21,883 nt of DNA. It comes from Nitrososphaeria archaeon. GTDB taxonomy: Archaea > Thermoproteota > Nitrososphaeria > Geothermarchaeales > JDFR-13. This document shows, one piece after another, positions 1-7,204 of this stretch. The stretch is from positions 1 to 21,883 of the forward strand of contig JALSHT010000009.1 of assembly GCA_026982095.1 (NCBI GenBank), written 5' to 3'. A program made the translations under genes and the position numbers. The stretch's first letter is position 1. Every line of letters begins with the position of its first letter. The notes under the pieces are model-generated. The model worked only from the letters and a program-made list of their open reading frames with translations, was not told the DNA's origin and did no database searches.

Positions 1-485
1 CCTGCTAATGGAGGATTAAAATCTAGCATAACTCTGCCTCCAGCTACGGCTCTGATGATTGCTGGCCGCCCCTCAACATTAATTATTGTGCCAGGGGAAA
101 TGTCGCCTTCATAACCGGCTCTTCTCAACTTCTTTATAGTAGTAGTAATTATTTTTTTACTATCTCTTGTGCCGAATCCTTTTTCAGGTGGGATCTCTAC
201 TGTAAACTCTTCTCCTTCTCTTCTTCCAACAAGAGACTCATCAAGCCCCTCTATTACCCAGTTTTCACCTACAATGACCAGCGTTGGTCCATATCTATCG
301 TTTTCTCTGTATATCCCTGCTTCCTTGGCCTTGTCCTCTAAAGTTGTGTCAAATATCTCACCTGTGTCTCTTACCTCTCCAATGTAGTCTATTAGTATGA
401 AGTCTCCTTTGTTTACAATCGTTGGGTCACTATTATTTTTTCTTTTTCCTCTGCTCTTTCTTCTCCCTGTTTTCTTGTTACTCAT
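1..485 (-). CDS. FKBP-type (SlyD-like) peptidyl-prolyl cis-trans isomerase, C-terminus off the window
   Basis: Translated from the CAT at 483-485, the product has a very basic tail (KKTGRRKSRGKRK, residues 4-16), then an FKBP core: GDFILIDYIGEV (27-38), IFDTT (44-48), VIEGLDESLVG (about 78-88), and the archaeal/SlyD-type flap running into DFNPPLAG at the window edge. FKBPs of this class isomerise prolyl bonds and act as cytosolic chaperones. The reading frame is open to base 1, so the C-terminus, probably including the rest of the insert-in-flap domain, is missing. The start is supported by a GGTGAG ribosome-binding site (491-496 on the plus-strand numbering) just upstream. It lies 46 bp downstream of nadM on the same strand but has its own TATA-like element. 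The basic N-terminal tail is unusual for an FKBP and might bind nucleic acid or ribosomes (inference). Confidence 0.88.
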   Translation of the reverse strand, partial: MSNKKTGRRKSRGKRKNNSDPTIVNKGDFILIDYIGEVRDTGEIFDTTLEDKAKEAGIYRENDRYGPTLVIVGENWVIEGLDESLVGRREGEEFTVEIPPEKGFGTRDSKKIITTTIKKLRRAGYEGDISPGTIINVEGRPAIIRAVAGGRVMLDFNPPLA

Positions 486-504
486 ACCTCTCACCTAGAT
501 GCAT

Positions 505-538
505 TGATAATTATCATCTGAGTCCATCTTTTTATAAA
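505..538 (-). promoter_or_regulatory. TATA box and start-site palindrome upstream of the FKBP gene
   Basis: Read on the minus strand, TTTATAAAAAG (about 528-538) is a good archaeal TATA box. A perfect 12-bp palindrome, TGATAATTATCA, sits at 505-516, about 25 nt downstream, where transcription should start. A palindrome over the start site is a typical position for a repressor operator. That role is inferred, and no regulator gene is visible nearby. Confidence 0.4.
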
Positions 539-1071
539 CTACGTTTGCCACTCTTGTCGTCCAACCATAATTCACGTAGTCTCTGATCTAGTTTCATCTC
601 TAAGATTATATTTTTTACAGTTTTTGGCACAATCTCTTCCCAGTTTTCTCCTTGTACAACTCTTCTCCTAAATTCTTCGCCGGCATAAACCTCTCTTTTT
701 ATTAGGGGAATTGGTTTTACAGTTAGACCTCTCTCCTTCATTAATACCCTTGTAAGAGGGTCATTAGTATATACCTTAGACACCTTAGGGATCAGTGTGA
801 ACACGATATCTACCCATGTAGAATGTATATCTGCATCAGGGATGGGGATAATATAGAATTTAGTGGGTTGGATACCCTCTTCAACAAGGGTGTCGTAAAT
901 CATAATAAATCTTTCAGAAAACGTGAAGGGATTTCTTTTTGTATACGCTTCTAAGGCGCTTCCTACCCCAATATAGATCTTTTCTTCATGCTTCATGACG
1001 TATTTTATGGCATGGAGATGACCATTGTGGAAAGGTTGGAATCTGCCTATTATCAATGCATCCGCCTTCAT
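532..1071 (-). CDS. nadM: Nicotinamide-nucleotide adenylyltransferase (archaeal NadM type)
   Basis: The 179-residue product matches the length of archaeal NMN adenylyltransferases, which make NAD+ from NMN and ATP in the cytosol. The nucleotidyltransferase signature GRFQPFHNGH is at residues 9-18, with the (H/T)xGH-type histidines H15 and H18 that bind ATP phosphates. The C-terminal ATP-binding segment YAGEEFRRRV (129-138) stands where the family has its ISxTxxR-like motif. A proline-rich middle with D79 and D81 (IPIPDADIHSTW) is also family-typical. It is transcribed away from SRP54, and the two starts are 65 bp apart. The gene ends 46 bp before the FKBP start, so a joint transcript is possible. 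Nothing looks truncated. Confidence 0.95.
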   Translation of the reverse strand: MKADALIIGRFQPFHNGHLHAIKYVMKHEEKIYIGVGSALEAYTKRNPFTFSERFIMIYDTLVEEGIQPTKFYIIPIPDADIHSTWVDIVFTLIPKVSKVYTNDPLTRVLMKERGLTVKPIPLIKREVYAGEEFRRRVVQGENWEEIVPKTVKNIILEMKLDQRLRELWLDDKSGKRSL

Positions 1072-1136
1072 GACTAGACACTATTTCATTAGTTTTTCTT
1101 TAAATGTTTTCAATCATAATCAATTGTGAATACTAT
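1072..1136. promoter_or_regulatory. Divergent promoter region between nadM and SRP54
   Basis: The 65-bp gap between the two oppositely oriented starts holds a TATA-like TTTAAA (about 1099-1104). Its start site would fall near 1126-1130, directly at a GTGA ribosome-binding site (1126-1129) seven bases before the SRP54 ATG at 1137. An upstream in-frame ATG at 1104 lies inside this TATA element, so it is unlikely to be transcribed. Confidence 0.45.
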
Positions 1137-2465
1137 ATGAATGAGAGTATTCAGGGTAAACTAAGAAATTTATTGAGTAAAATTAGGGGACAGCCGTATA
1201 TAGATGAGAAAAGGTTGAATGAAATAATTAGAGAGTTACAAAAAATTCTTTTACAAGCTGACGTTAATGTAAAGATAGTATTTGAACTATCGAATAGGAT
1301 TAGAGATAGAGTAAGAAAAGAATACTCTGAGTCTAAAGTGCCGTTAAAAGATCTTTTGATAAAGATACTTTATGAAGAGCTAGTTGGTATACTCGGAGGA
1401 GAAAAGACACAACTGCCTATACAGACAAATGGGTTAAATACAATGCTTTTTGTAGGTTTGGAAGGGTCAGGAAAAACGACTACAGTAGCTAAGCTTGCTA
1501 AAATACTAGGGAAACAGGGATATGGCGTAGGCGTTGTAAGCTTAGATATATATAGACCAGCAGCGGCCGAACAGCTCAAGCAACTTATTGAACAAATTGA
1601 TGATAAGAACGTCACATATCTCGATCCTAAAGAAAAAAGAGACGTGTTAAAGAGGCTGTTGACCGCGATCACTGAAGCTAAAAACTCAGGCCTAAATGTT
1701 TTACTGATCGATACAGCCGGTAGGCATCATAATGAGGAAGAGCTTCTAAATGAATTAAGTAACATTAGGAAAGTGGTGGAACCAACATTTACGATATTAG
1801 TTATCGACTCTTACATGGGTCAAAAAGCATTTGACCATGCTAAAGCCCTATCAGATAGAGTAAGAATAGACGGGATAATAGTTACGAAAATGGATGGATC
1901 AGCAAAAGCAGGTGGAGCGTTATCCGCAGCCTACTCCTCAGGAGGTAAGGTGATATATATTGGAACTGGTGAAAAGATAGATGACATCGAAGAGTATGAT
2001 CCGAAAAGTTATGTGTCGAGACTATTAGGGATAGGGGATCTGGAAGGATTGCTAAAACGCGTAGATAGATTATTGAGGAAGAGTGATGAGCATGAATTGT
2101 TAAAAAAATTATCGAGAGGAAAGTTGACGCTAATAGACGTTGTAGAGCAGCTGGAAAGAGTAGAGCAGATGGGTGGATTGTACAAGATATTATCATATCT
2201 GCCTGGGTTCGGGGATAAGGTTTCAAGAGAGGAGATTGAAGCTATGGAAAATAAGATAAAGAGATGGAAAGTAGCTATTGATTCAATGACTCTAGAGGAG
2301 AAGCTGAATCCAACAATAATAAAAGGCAGTAGATTAACACGAGTAAGCAGAGGTGCAGGCGTAGATGAAAAAACAGTTAAAGATCTAATTAAGCAATATA
2401 ATCTAATGAGGAAGGCATTTAGAGACAGGAAACACAGGAGAATGCTTAAAAATATCTTCAAATAA
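1137..2465 (+). CDS. srp54: Signal recognition particle 54 kDa protein (SRP54/Ffh GTPase)
   Basis: This is the GTPase subunit of the signal recognition particle. It binds SRP RNA and signal sequences and docks with FtsY at the membrane. From the chosen start it is 442 residues, the normal archaeal length. An N-domain four-helix bundle (1-95) is followed by the G domain, with P-loop GLEGSGKTTT (107-116), DIYRPAAAEQLK insertion box, DTAGR (192-196) and TKMD (250-253). The M domain follows from about 305 and ends in a basic helix after the GSR..R.SRGAG RNA-binding segment. I chose ATG 1137 over the in-frame ATG 1104 because 1137 has a spaced GTGA and the family starts at this point, while 1104 sits in the predicted promoter. 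All catalytic motifs are intact. Confidence 0.96.
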   Translation: MNESIQGKLRNLLSKIRGQPYIDEKRLNEIIRELQKILLQADVNVKIVFELSNRIRDRVRKEYSESKVPLKDLLIKILYEELVGILGGEKTQLPIQTNGLNTMLFVGLEGSGKTTTVAKLAKILGKQGYGVGVVSLDIYRPAAAEQLKQLIEQIDDKNVTYLDPKEKRDVLKRLLTAITEAKNSGLNVLLIDTAGRHHNEEELLNELSNIRKVVEPTFTILVIDSYMGQKAFDHAKALSDRVRIDGIIVTKMDGSAKAGGALSAAYSSGGKVIYIGTGEKIDDIEEYDPKSYVSRLLGIGDLEGLLKRVDRLLRKSDEHELLKKLSRGKLTLIDVVEQLERVEQMGGLYKILSYLPGFGDKVSREEIEAMENKIKRWKVAIDSMTLEEKLNPTIIKGSRLTRVSRGAGVDEKTVKDLIKQYNLMRKAFRDRKHRRMLKNIFK

Positions 2466-2520
2466 ATAAACCGTCTAAATTATAAAGAGTAGAGACTTCT
2501 AATTCTTAGGTGGTCAAGAA

Positions 2521-2805
2521 ATGCCACAATCACGAGGTTATAGGGTGAAGACTAGAAAGCTCTTAACAAGGAAGGGCAACCCTGGTTTTAGTGATAAATT
2601 GTTGAAGCTTGATAAATTGGGAAATGGTAGCAAGGTCTTGATATATATCGATCCCCGTTTCCATAAGGGAATGCCCCATAGGAGATATCATGGAAAAATG
2701 GGTTTGATTGTAGGTAGACGTGGGAGAGCTTTTGAAGTAGATGTTATGAAGGGTAGGAAGAAGGTGAGATTAGTCGTTACTCCAGAACATCTAAGGCCTT
2801 TATAA
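2521..2805 (+). CDS. rpl21e: 50S ribosomal protein L21e (eL21)
   Basis: The 94-residue basic protein is the normal length for archaeal eL21 and carries the family pattern: MPQSRGYRVKTRKLL at the N-terminus, GNGSKVLIYIDP (35-46), HKGMPHRRYHGKMG (48-61) and a C-terminal PEHLRPL. It is a structural protein of the large ribosomal subunit shared with eukaryotes. The ATG follows a GGTGGT ribosome-binding site, and an AATTATAAAG element (about 2478-2487) upstream could be its own TATA box, so it may head a transcript with rpo4 and the DUF655 gene. The eL21-rpo4-DUF655 order is common in archaea. The next gene starts 23 bp downstream. Confidence 0.97.
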   Translation: MPQSRGYRVKTRKLLTRKGNPGFSDKLLKLDKLGNGSKVLIYIDPRFHKGMPHRRYHGKMGLIVGRRGRAFEVDVMKGRKKVRLVVTPEHLRPL

Positions 2806-2828
2806 TATATTAAACGTCGGTGAGATAG

Positions 2829-3191
2829 ATGAGTGAAGAGGTTGGGAGAAAGATATTAGAGAAGAAAGCTATTTCAATACCCGAGCTTAAGGATGAATTA
2901 GAGAAGATAGGGAATGTTGAGCACGAGTTGTTCTCTACTCCTAGAAGAGTTAGAGAATATCTAAATCGTTTTTCCAAGATCGATGGTGATACAGCTAGAA
3001 ACCTTAAACTGAAGTTAATTAGTGTATTAAGTGAAGAGTTCGATGAGGAGAGGGCAGAGAAATTAGCTATACAAATAATCAATATACTACCTAAATATCC
3101 AGAAGAGGTGAGGGTTATCTTAGGTAGAGCTATAGCGGGTGATACCGAGAAAAAAGTTATTGATCTGCTGAAGGAAGAGGGGGTTATATAG
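2829..3191 (+). CDS. rpo4: DNA-directed RNA polymerase subunit Rpo4 (RpoF)
   Basis: The 120-residue product fits archaeal Rpo4, the homologue of eukaryotic Rpb4, which pairs with Rpo7 to form the polymerase stalk. Family features are the N-terminal strand segment (SEEVGRKILEKKAISIPEL), the conserved RRVREYLNRFSKID (about 40-53) and the C-terminal HRDC-like helices ending in KYPEEVRVILGRA and a final hydrophobic tail. A GGTGAGatag ribosome-binding site precedes the ATG. It sits between eL21 and the DUF655 gene, the usual archaeal neighbourhood. The gene ends three bases before the next start, so translation is probably coupled. Confidence 0.94.
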   Translation: MSEEVGRKILEKKAISIPELKDELEKIGNVEHELFSTPRRVREYLNRFSKIDGDTARNLKLKLISVLSEEFDEERAEKLAIQIINILPKYPEEVRVILGRAIAGDTEKKVIDLLKEEGVI

Positions 3192-3194
3192 GTA

Positions 3195-3788
3195 GTGTCT
3201 AGTTTTTATGGAGAGGGGCGTGATAAGGAAAATAGAGAGTATTATGGGATTATCCTCTATTTTGATAGGAGAAGTATAAGCTTCAAAAGAAGGGGAAACA
3301 TAATCCGTTTGAGAAACTCTCTTATAGGTGAAGTATTAGGTGAAGAATACTTAAAATTTCTGAAGGTTCAATTGAACCATGACATCGTAGTAAATCCCAT
3401 GGAACGGGTATGTTTAGATGGTCCATATCGTAGAAAAGTGGCTAGGGTAATAGGTCTTGTGAGATATCAAGATTTATCGCCTAAATCAAGGGAAGTGTTG
3501 GAAGATGCTATTGAGAAGGTGGTGAGAATAAATGAGTTGAAATGGGTGGATTTTTTTAACAAGTCTGGACTATTTACACATAAGGTACATGTACTAGAAT
3601 TATTGCCCGGAATTACAAAGAAGAAAGTTGATGTTATAGTAGATGAGAGAGAGGCACAACCATTTGCAAGTTTTAAAGATATCCGAGAGAGAACTGGTAT
3701 AGATCCAGTTAAAAGCATTAAGGAGAAGATCTTAGAGGAGATTACTGGTGATGCAAAATACTACATTCTAACTCGGAATAGGGATTAA
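3195..3788 (+). CDS. DUF655 family protein with helix-hairpin-helix region
   Basis: The 197-residue protein belongs to the archaeal DUF655 family (COG1491), which is habitually encoded after rpo4. Function is unproven, and a nucleic-acid-binding role is inferred from its architecture. The N-terminal half (residues 17-90) is beta-rich and OB-like, with a VCLDGPYRRKVARVIGLV core. The C-terminal half holds a helix-hairpin-helix signature, LLPGITKKKVDVIVDERE (136-153), followed by FASFKDIRERTGI (158-169). The start is GTG at 3195, and no in-frame ATG lies near it. In many archaea ksgA (16S rRNA dimethyltransferase) follows, but here it is absent and a convergent gene begins instead. The two stop codons overlap at 3785-3788, leaving no intergenic terminator. 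Confidence 0.85.
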   Translation: MSSFYGEGRDKENREYYGIILYFDRRSISFKRRGNIIRLRNSLIGEVLGEEYLKFLKVQLNHDIVVNPMERVCLDGPYRRKVARVIGLVRYQDLSPKSREVLEDAIEKVVRINELKWVDFFNKSGLFTHKVHVLELLPGITKKKVDVIVDEREAQPFASFKDIRERTGIDPVKSIKEKILEEITGDAKYYILTRNRD

Positions 3789-4849
3789 CGTGAACGTATG
3801 AAAACTATATCCCCATCTTTCAACTTGAAGGAAGGACTTACTCGAATTATTTCGCCATCCCTCCTTACCAGTGCATACCGTATATTATCAGCGACTTTAG
3901 AATGAATCTTCTTAGCTAAATCGTGCACAGTACTTCTGTCATGCATTATTATTGGCCTACCTGGTTTCTCTTTTATATCTCTGACGGGATAAACCCTAAT
4001 TAAATTCAATGCATTAATTATTAGCAGTCCAAAATCATCGACTCTCCATGAAGAATGTTTTCTATTTCTATCAATCAACATATTACCATTTAGACGATAA
4101 TATCCTCCAATCAGAAATGATTTTACCCCCATGATGATCTCTTGAAACAAATCAATATCTACAGATCCATAAATTTTTACAACAGCATTATATATCCCGT
4201 ATTCTCGCAATATTCTCCTAATTTCTTCAATATTATCTGTGTCCATTCCTATAACTCTAATTCCTCCGGCAGGTGTCTTCTTTATCCTTACATCTATCTT
4301 CTTATCTGATATGTAGATTCCGTAGCTATCCAAAATTTGACTTAAATAGTTTAAGTCTTGATAGGTTTTACCTAAGCAGATAGTGTAGTCGGCTTTTTTA
4401 CATGAGTTTATCGCTTTTAGATCTATAGATTGATTTAGTCCTAAAGGAGGCATCACCACAAATTGTATCTCTACGTCATTAAATATTTTCCCATAAATTG
4501 TTGGTAATGCTCTCCAATGCAGATATTTCTCTGGAATGCCTAGGGTATAGTCTAGAAATTTGGTTATAACTTCATAATCATTTGATATTATAGCTACAGC
4601 AACATCACCGGTTTTTTCAAAATTCCATGGGCTTATATAACCCCCTCTTTTTCGTTTCTTGCTCTCTTCAATTTCCTCTCTAAGTTTAGCCATCTGACTT
4701 CTAACCATTCTAACTAAGTTTTTTGTTCCTTTGTGTTTAGGTATCAAGCTATAAAACTTCTTTAACTCTTCCAACTTTTCCTCTGGCGTCCTGGCCTCCA
4801 TAACCCTCCTCCATTGAGCTTTTGCCTCTGCTGGTAGATTAGTCACCAT
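3785..4849 (-). CDS. DRG/Obg-like TGS-domain protein with degenerate GTP-binding motifs (probable pseudo-GTPase)
   Basis: The 354-residue protein has the layout of archaeal DRG-type GTPases (COG1163). A helical N-terminus (1-70: PAEAKAQWRRV, TPEEKLEELKKFYSLIPKHKG, basic KKRKRGG) is followed by a G-domain-like region (78-283) and a C-terminal TGS domain (285-353, with HDRSTVHDLAKKIH and LKDGDIVFI). The KTPAGGIRV segment (191-199) and REYGIYNAVVKI (215-226) match conserved DRG positions, so the fold seems retained. The nucleotide motifs are gone: the P-loop position reads AIISNDYEVITKF (86-98) with no GxxxxGKS, the DTPG position reads MPPLG (133-137), and no NKxD is seen. DRG proteins act on ribosomes or RNA, so this one may keep a binding role without GTP hydrolysis (inference). 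It is convergent with the DUF655 gene and divergent from the TrmJ-like gene. Confidence 0.8.
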   Translation of the reverse strand: MVTNLPAEAKAQWRRVMEARTPEEKLEELKKFYSLIPKHKGTKNLVRMVRSQMAKLREEIEESKKRKRGGYISPWNFEKTGDVAVAIISNDYEVITKFLDYTLGIPEKYLHWRALPTIYGKIFNDVEIQFVVMPPLGLNQSIDLKAINSCKKADYTICLGKTYQDLNYLSQILDSYGIYISDKKIDVRIKKTPAGGIRVIGMDTDNIEEIRRILREYGIYNAVVKIYGSVDIDLFQEIIMGVKSFLIGGYYRLNGNMLIDRNRKHSSWRVDDFGLLIINALNLIRVYPVRDIKEKPGRPIIMHDRSTVHDLAKKIHSKVADNIRYALVRRDGEIIRVSPSFKLKDGDIVFIRSR

Positions 4850-4907
4850 TAGCCTTCCCCTTAAAAGTTAGATTTTATGAGAAAAATCTATATTCAGAGT
4901 GGTTTGT
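4850..4907. promoter_or_regulatory. Divergent promoter region with inverted repeat
   Basis: The 58-bp gap between the TGS protein gene and the trmJ-like gene contains AGATTTTatgagaAAAATCT (4870-4889), a 7-bp inverted repeat with a 6-nt spacer. Its AT-rich arms could serve as TATA elements or an operator for either gene. A GTGGT just before ATG 4908 acts as the ribosome-binding site. Confidence 0.35.
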
Positions 4908-5624
4908 ATGAAGTACTCTTTAGCTCTGGTCGGTCTGGAGGGCGGGATAAACCTTGGATTGATATGCAGACTAGCAGATAACTTTGATGTGGAAGATATT
5001 TTTTTAATCAACCCCAATCTTCTAGACGAAGATTATGATTTAGCTGAGATTTTCGCATCTAGAGCTGGTCACAGACTAGAAAGTTTAAAGGTTGCTGACA
5101 ATCTAGATGAAATATTAAGTAACTTTGATCTTGTAGTTGCAACTACGGGGGTTCGCTCAAGTTCTCCTCCATACAGATCGAGCTTCTCTTTAAGTGGTCT
5201 CGAAAAGGTTATAGGGAAAATGTGGGGGAAGAGGATTTGTTTAGTTTTTGGAAGAGAGAGTGTTGGTTTAACCCCTAATGAATTAAGAAGAGCAGACATA
5301 ATAGTATCTGTTCAAACATCTAATAAATATCCGTCAATGAACATAGCAACTGCCGTAGCAGCTATACTCAGTAGGTTGTATGAGGCAAAACATTTACATT
5401 CAAGGCAGCCATCCAGTTTAGATATAAACGTCATCAAACTCTTAGAGCGTTACATATACAATCTTGCTAATAGAGCTTTCAGTAGGCCTGACTTGATAGA
5501 GTCAATAGTTTTATCGTTCAGAAGAGTTTTTTACACTCAGAATGTTAGTGAATCAGATCTTAAATTGATGTTGACGTTTTTTAGGAGACTTTATTCACTA
5601 CATCATGCTAACAAGGAAAAGTAA
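4908..5624 (+). CDS. trmJ: SpoU/TrmH-family RNA 2'-O-methyltransferase, TrmJ-like
   Basis: This 238-residue SPOUT methyltransferase probably uses SAM to methylate a ribose 2'-OH. Archaeal TrmJ proteins act on tRNA position 32. The three SpoU motifs are visible: an N-terminal LEGGINLGLICRLADNF (10-26) with N15 and R21, FGRESVGL (114-121), and the SAM-knot motif PSMNIATAVAAIL (142-154). A helical extension follows the knot, as in TrmJ rather than TrmH or TrmL. An earlier GTG at 4899 is in frame, but it lies in the GTGGT ribosome-binding site, so I use ATG 4908. The exact target nucleoside cannot be read from sequence. It heads the plus-strand block leading to L10e. Confidence 0.85.
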   Translation: MKYSLALVGLEGGINLGLICRLADNFDVEDIFLINPNLLDEDYDLAEIFASRAGHRLESLKVADNLDEILSNFDLVVATTGVRSSSPPYRSSFSLSGLEKVIGKMWGKRICLVFGRESVGLTPNELRRADIIVSVQTSNKYPSMNIATAVAAILSRLYEAKHLHSRQPSSLDINVIKLLERYIYNLANRAFSRPDLIESIVLSFRRVFYTQNVSESDLKLMLTFFRRLYSLHHANKEK

Positions 5625-5684
5625 TCTTGTGGTGCTTTGCATATATATTTGTCTCTAGACTCTTTAAAGTAGTGGGAGATCGGT

Positions 5685-6182
5685 ATGAAGGCTAGAAACT
5701 TTAGAGAGATAAAAGGTATGCCATATACCAGGCTTGAGTATATACATGGTGCACCCCAATCTAGAATAACTAGATTTAACATGGGTACTTTGAAAGACGA
5801 CTATGAAGTAGTTTTGGAGTTGAAGGCAAAGGAACAAGCATACGTGAGAGATGTGGCTCTAGAAGCTTTAAGGGTAAATGTAAACAGGTTGTTGCAGAAG
5901 AAGCTTGGAAATCAAAACTACTATTTTACAATAGTAGTATACCCTCACCATGTATTGAGAGAGAATAAGATGATGACAGGTGCAGGAGCCGACAGACTAC
6001 AAGAAGGAATGAGGAGAGCCTTCGGTAAACCTGTTGGTAGAGCAGCTGCAGTTAGGCGAGATCAGGTTATAGCTAGAGTCTTCACGTACAAGGGGAATAT
6101 TGAATATGCAAAGAAAGTGTTGAAGATTGGCGGGTCAAAAATACCAAAAGGGGCATATGTGGATGTCAAACAACTACAGTAA
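5685..6182 (+). CDS. rpl10e: 50S ribosomal protein L10e (uL16)
   Basis: At 165 residues it is close to the archaeal L10e/uL16 length. It shows the conserved N-terminus (ARNFREIKGMPYTRLEYIHG), the loop region MMTGAGADRLQEGMRRAFGKP (95-115), GRAAAVRRDQVIARV and the C-terminal KIPKGAYVDV. The protein sits near the peptidyl-transferase and A-site region of the large subunit. A TATA-like GCATATATATTTG (about 5638-5650) lies upstream and a purine-rich GGGAGATC precedes the ATG, so it likely starts its own transcript. Its 3' end overlaps the dph2 reading frame, which suggests translational coupling of L10e to the enzyme that modifies EF-2. Confidence 0.96.
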   Translation: MKARNFREIKGMPYTRLEYIHGAPQSRITRFNMGTLKDDYEVVLELKAKEQAYVRDVALEALRVNVNRLLQKKLGNQNYYFTIVVYPHHVLRENKMMTGAGADRLQEGMRRAFGKPVGRAAAVRRDQVIARVFTYKGNIEYAKKVLKIGGSKIPKGAYVDVKQLQ

Positions 6183-7203
6183 TGAAGAGTTTAGCTACAC
6201 AGATGAAGACTACAACGTTAAAAGGGTAATAAAGGTCATACAACAGAATAAAGGAAAGAAGATCGTAATTGAAGGGTCTGAACCATATATTAAGAGAGTA
6301 TTAGAAAATATAGATTTATCAAAGTATCCTGTCGAAGTTAACCCCAGCCCTAGGTATGGTGCCTGTGATATAGATACCCCCCTATATCTCGATATTAGGC
6401 CTGATATAGTTATTCATTTGGGGCATAATCCTTTTCCAAATACATTCTCATCACTAAGAAACTCGCATTATAAGATATATTTCATTCCTATGATCGACAA
6501 GGTTGATGAGGAAAGATTGCGTTTTCTAACTGATAATCTCTCGTTTGAGAGTAACAAAACATATGGATTGGTATATTCGATACAATATAGGAATTATGCT
6601 GAGAAAATAATGGAGTGGTTTAGATCCAGGAAAATTCAAAATGTTATAATACCACATCTTACGGGGATGTTAAGAGGCCAAGTTCTTGGGTGTACAAACG
6701 CGTTTTTGAGAAATTACAATGTGGACCAATTTATTATATTGTCTTCAGGGATTTTTCATGCCTTAGGGGTTTCTCTATACACAGGTATCCCAACCAAGTT
6801 AATCGATATACATAACTACAAAGTTTTAGATATGAGAGATAAAACACATAAGATAAGATCATTGATATCGTGGAATATATATAGAGCTAAAAATTACAAT
6901 AAAGTAGCAGTAGTCTCCGTAGCTGATAGTCATCAATCATCAATAGGTGGGGAGAACGCTATAATTCGTCTTTTGAAAAAATATGGTATTTCGCATATCA
7001 GATATAATGTGTACAGAGTATCAGAGGAAGTTATACACTCTCTACCTAAAGAATATTTACCTGTGGTCGCGGGGTGTCCTAGAATAGCTATAGATGACAT
7101 AACCAGGTTTAAGAGGCCTGTGCTAAATCTGGAGCAGCTTCAGATTTTACTAGGTCTAAAAGATTTTAATGAGGTGTACCCCCCTTTAAGAAATGGTGGT
7201 TGA
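6163..7203 (+). CDS. dph2: Diphthamide biosynthesis protein Dph2 (archaeal radical 4Fe-4S enzyme)
   Basis: This 346-residue enzyme catalyses the first diphthamide step: it transfers 3-amino-3-carboxypropyl from SAM to the target histidine of EF-2 by noncanonical radical-SAM chemistry. The three widely spaced cysteines that hold the cluster are present: C68 (RYGACDID), C177 (GQVLGCTNAF) and C305 (VAGCPRIAIDD). Three alpha/beta repeats around them agree with the Dph1/Dph2 fold. The frame is open from TTG 6127 inside L10e. ATG 6157 and ATG 6163 are both plausible, and I prefer 6163 because GGGG at 6150-6153 sits nine bases before it, against three for 6157. The gene therefore overlaps the end of L10e by about 20 bp. 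Archaea usually have one such homodimeric protein. Confidence 0.93.
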   Translation: MSNNYSNEEFSYTDEDYNVKRVIKVIQQNKGKKIVIEGSEPYIKRVLENIDLSKYPVEVNPSPRYGACDIDTPLYLDIRPDIVIHLGHNPFPNTFSSLRNSHYKIYFIPMIDKVDEERLRFLTDNLSFESNKTYGLVYSIQYRNYAEKIMEWFRSRKIQNVIIPHLTGMLRGQVLGCTNAFLRNYNVDQFIILSSGIFHALGVSLYTGIPTKLIDIHNYKVLDMRDKTHKIRSLISWNIYRAKNYNKVAVVSVADSHQSSIGGENAIIRLLKKYGISHIRYNVYRVSEEVIHSLPKEYLPVVAGCPRIAIDDITRFKRPVLNLEQLQILLGLKDFNEVYPPLRNGG

Positions 7204-7204
7204 A

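Noticed and set aside
1104..1136. Longer SRP54 starting at ATG 1104
   Set aside because: The extra 11 residues have no family counterpart, and the ATG lies in the likely TATA box; ATG 1137 has a spaced ribosome-binding site.
2009..2461. 150-residue minus-strand reading frame
   Set aside because: It lies wholly antisense to the SRP54 M domain, has a Ser/Leu/Phe-rich composition typical of shadow frames, and shows no ribosome-binding site.
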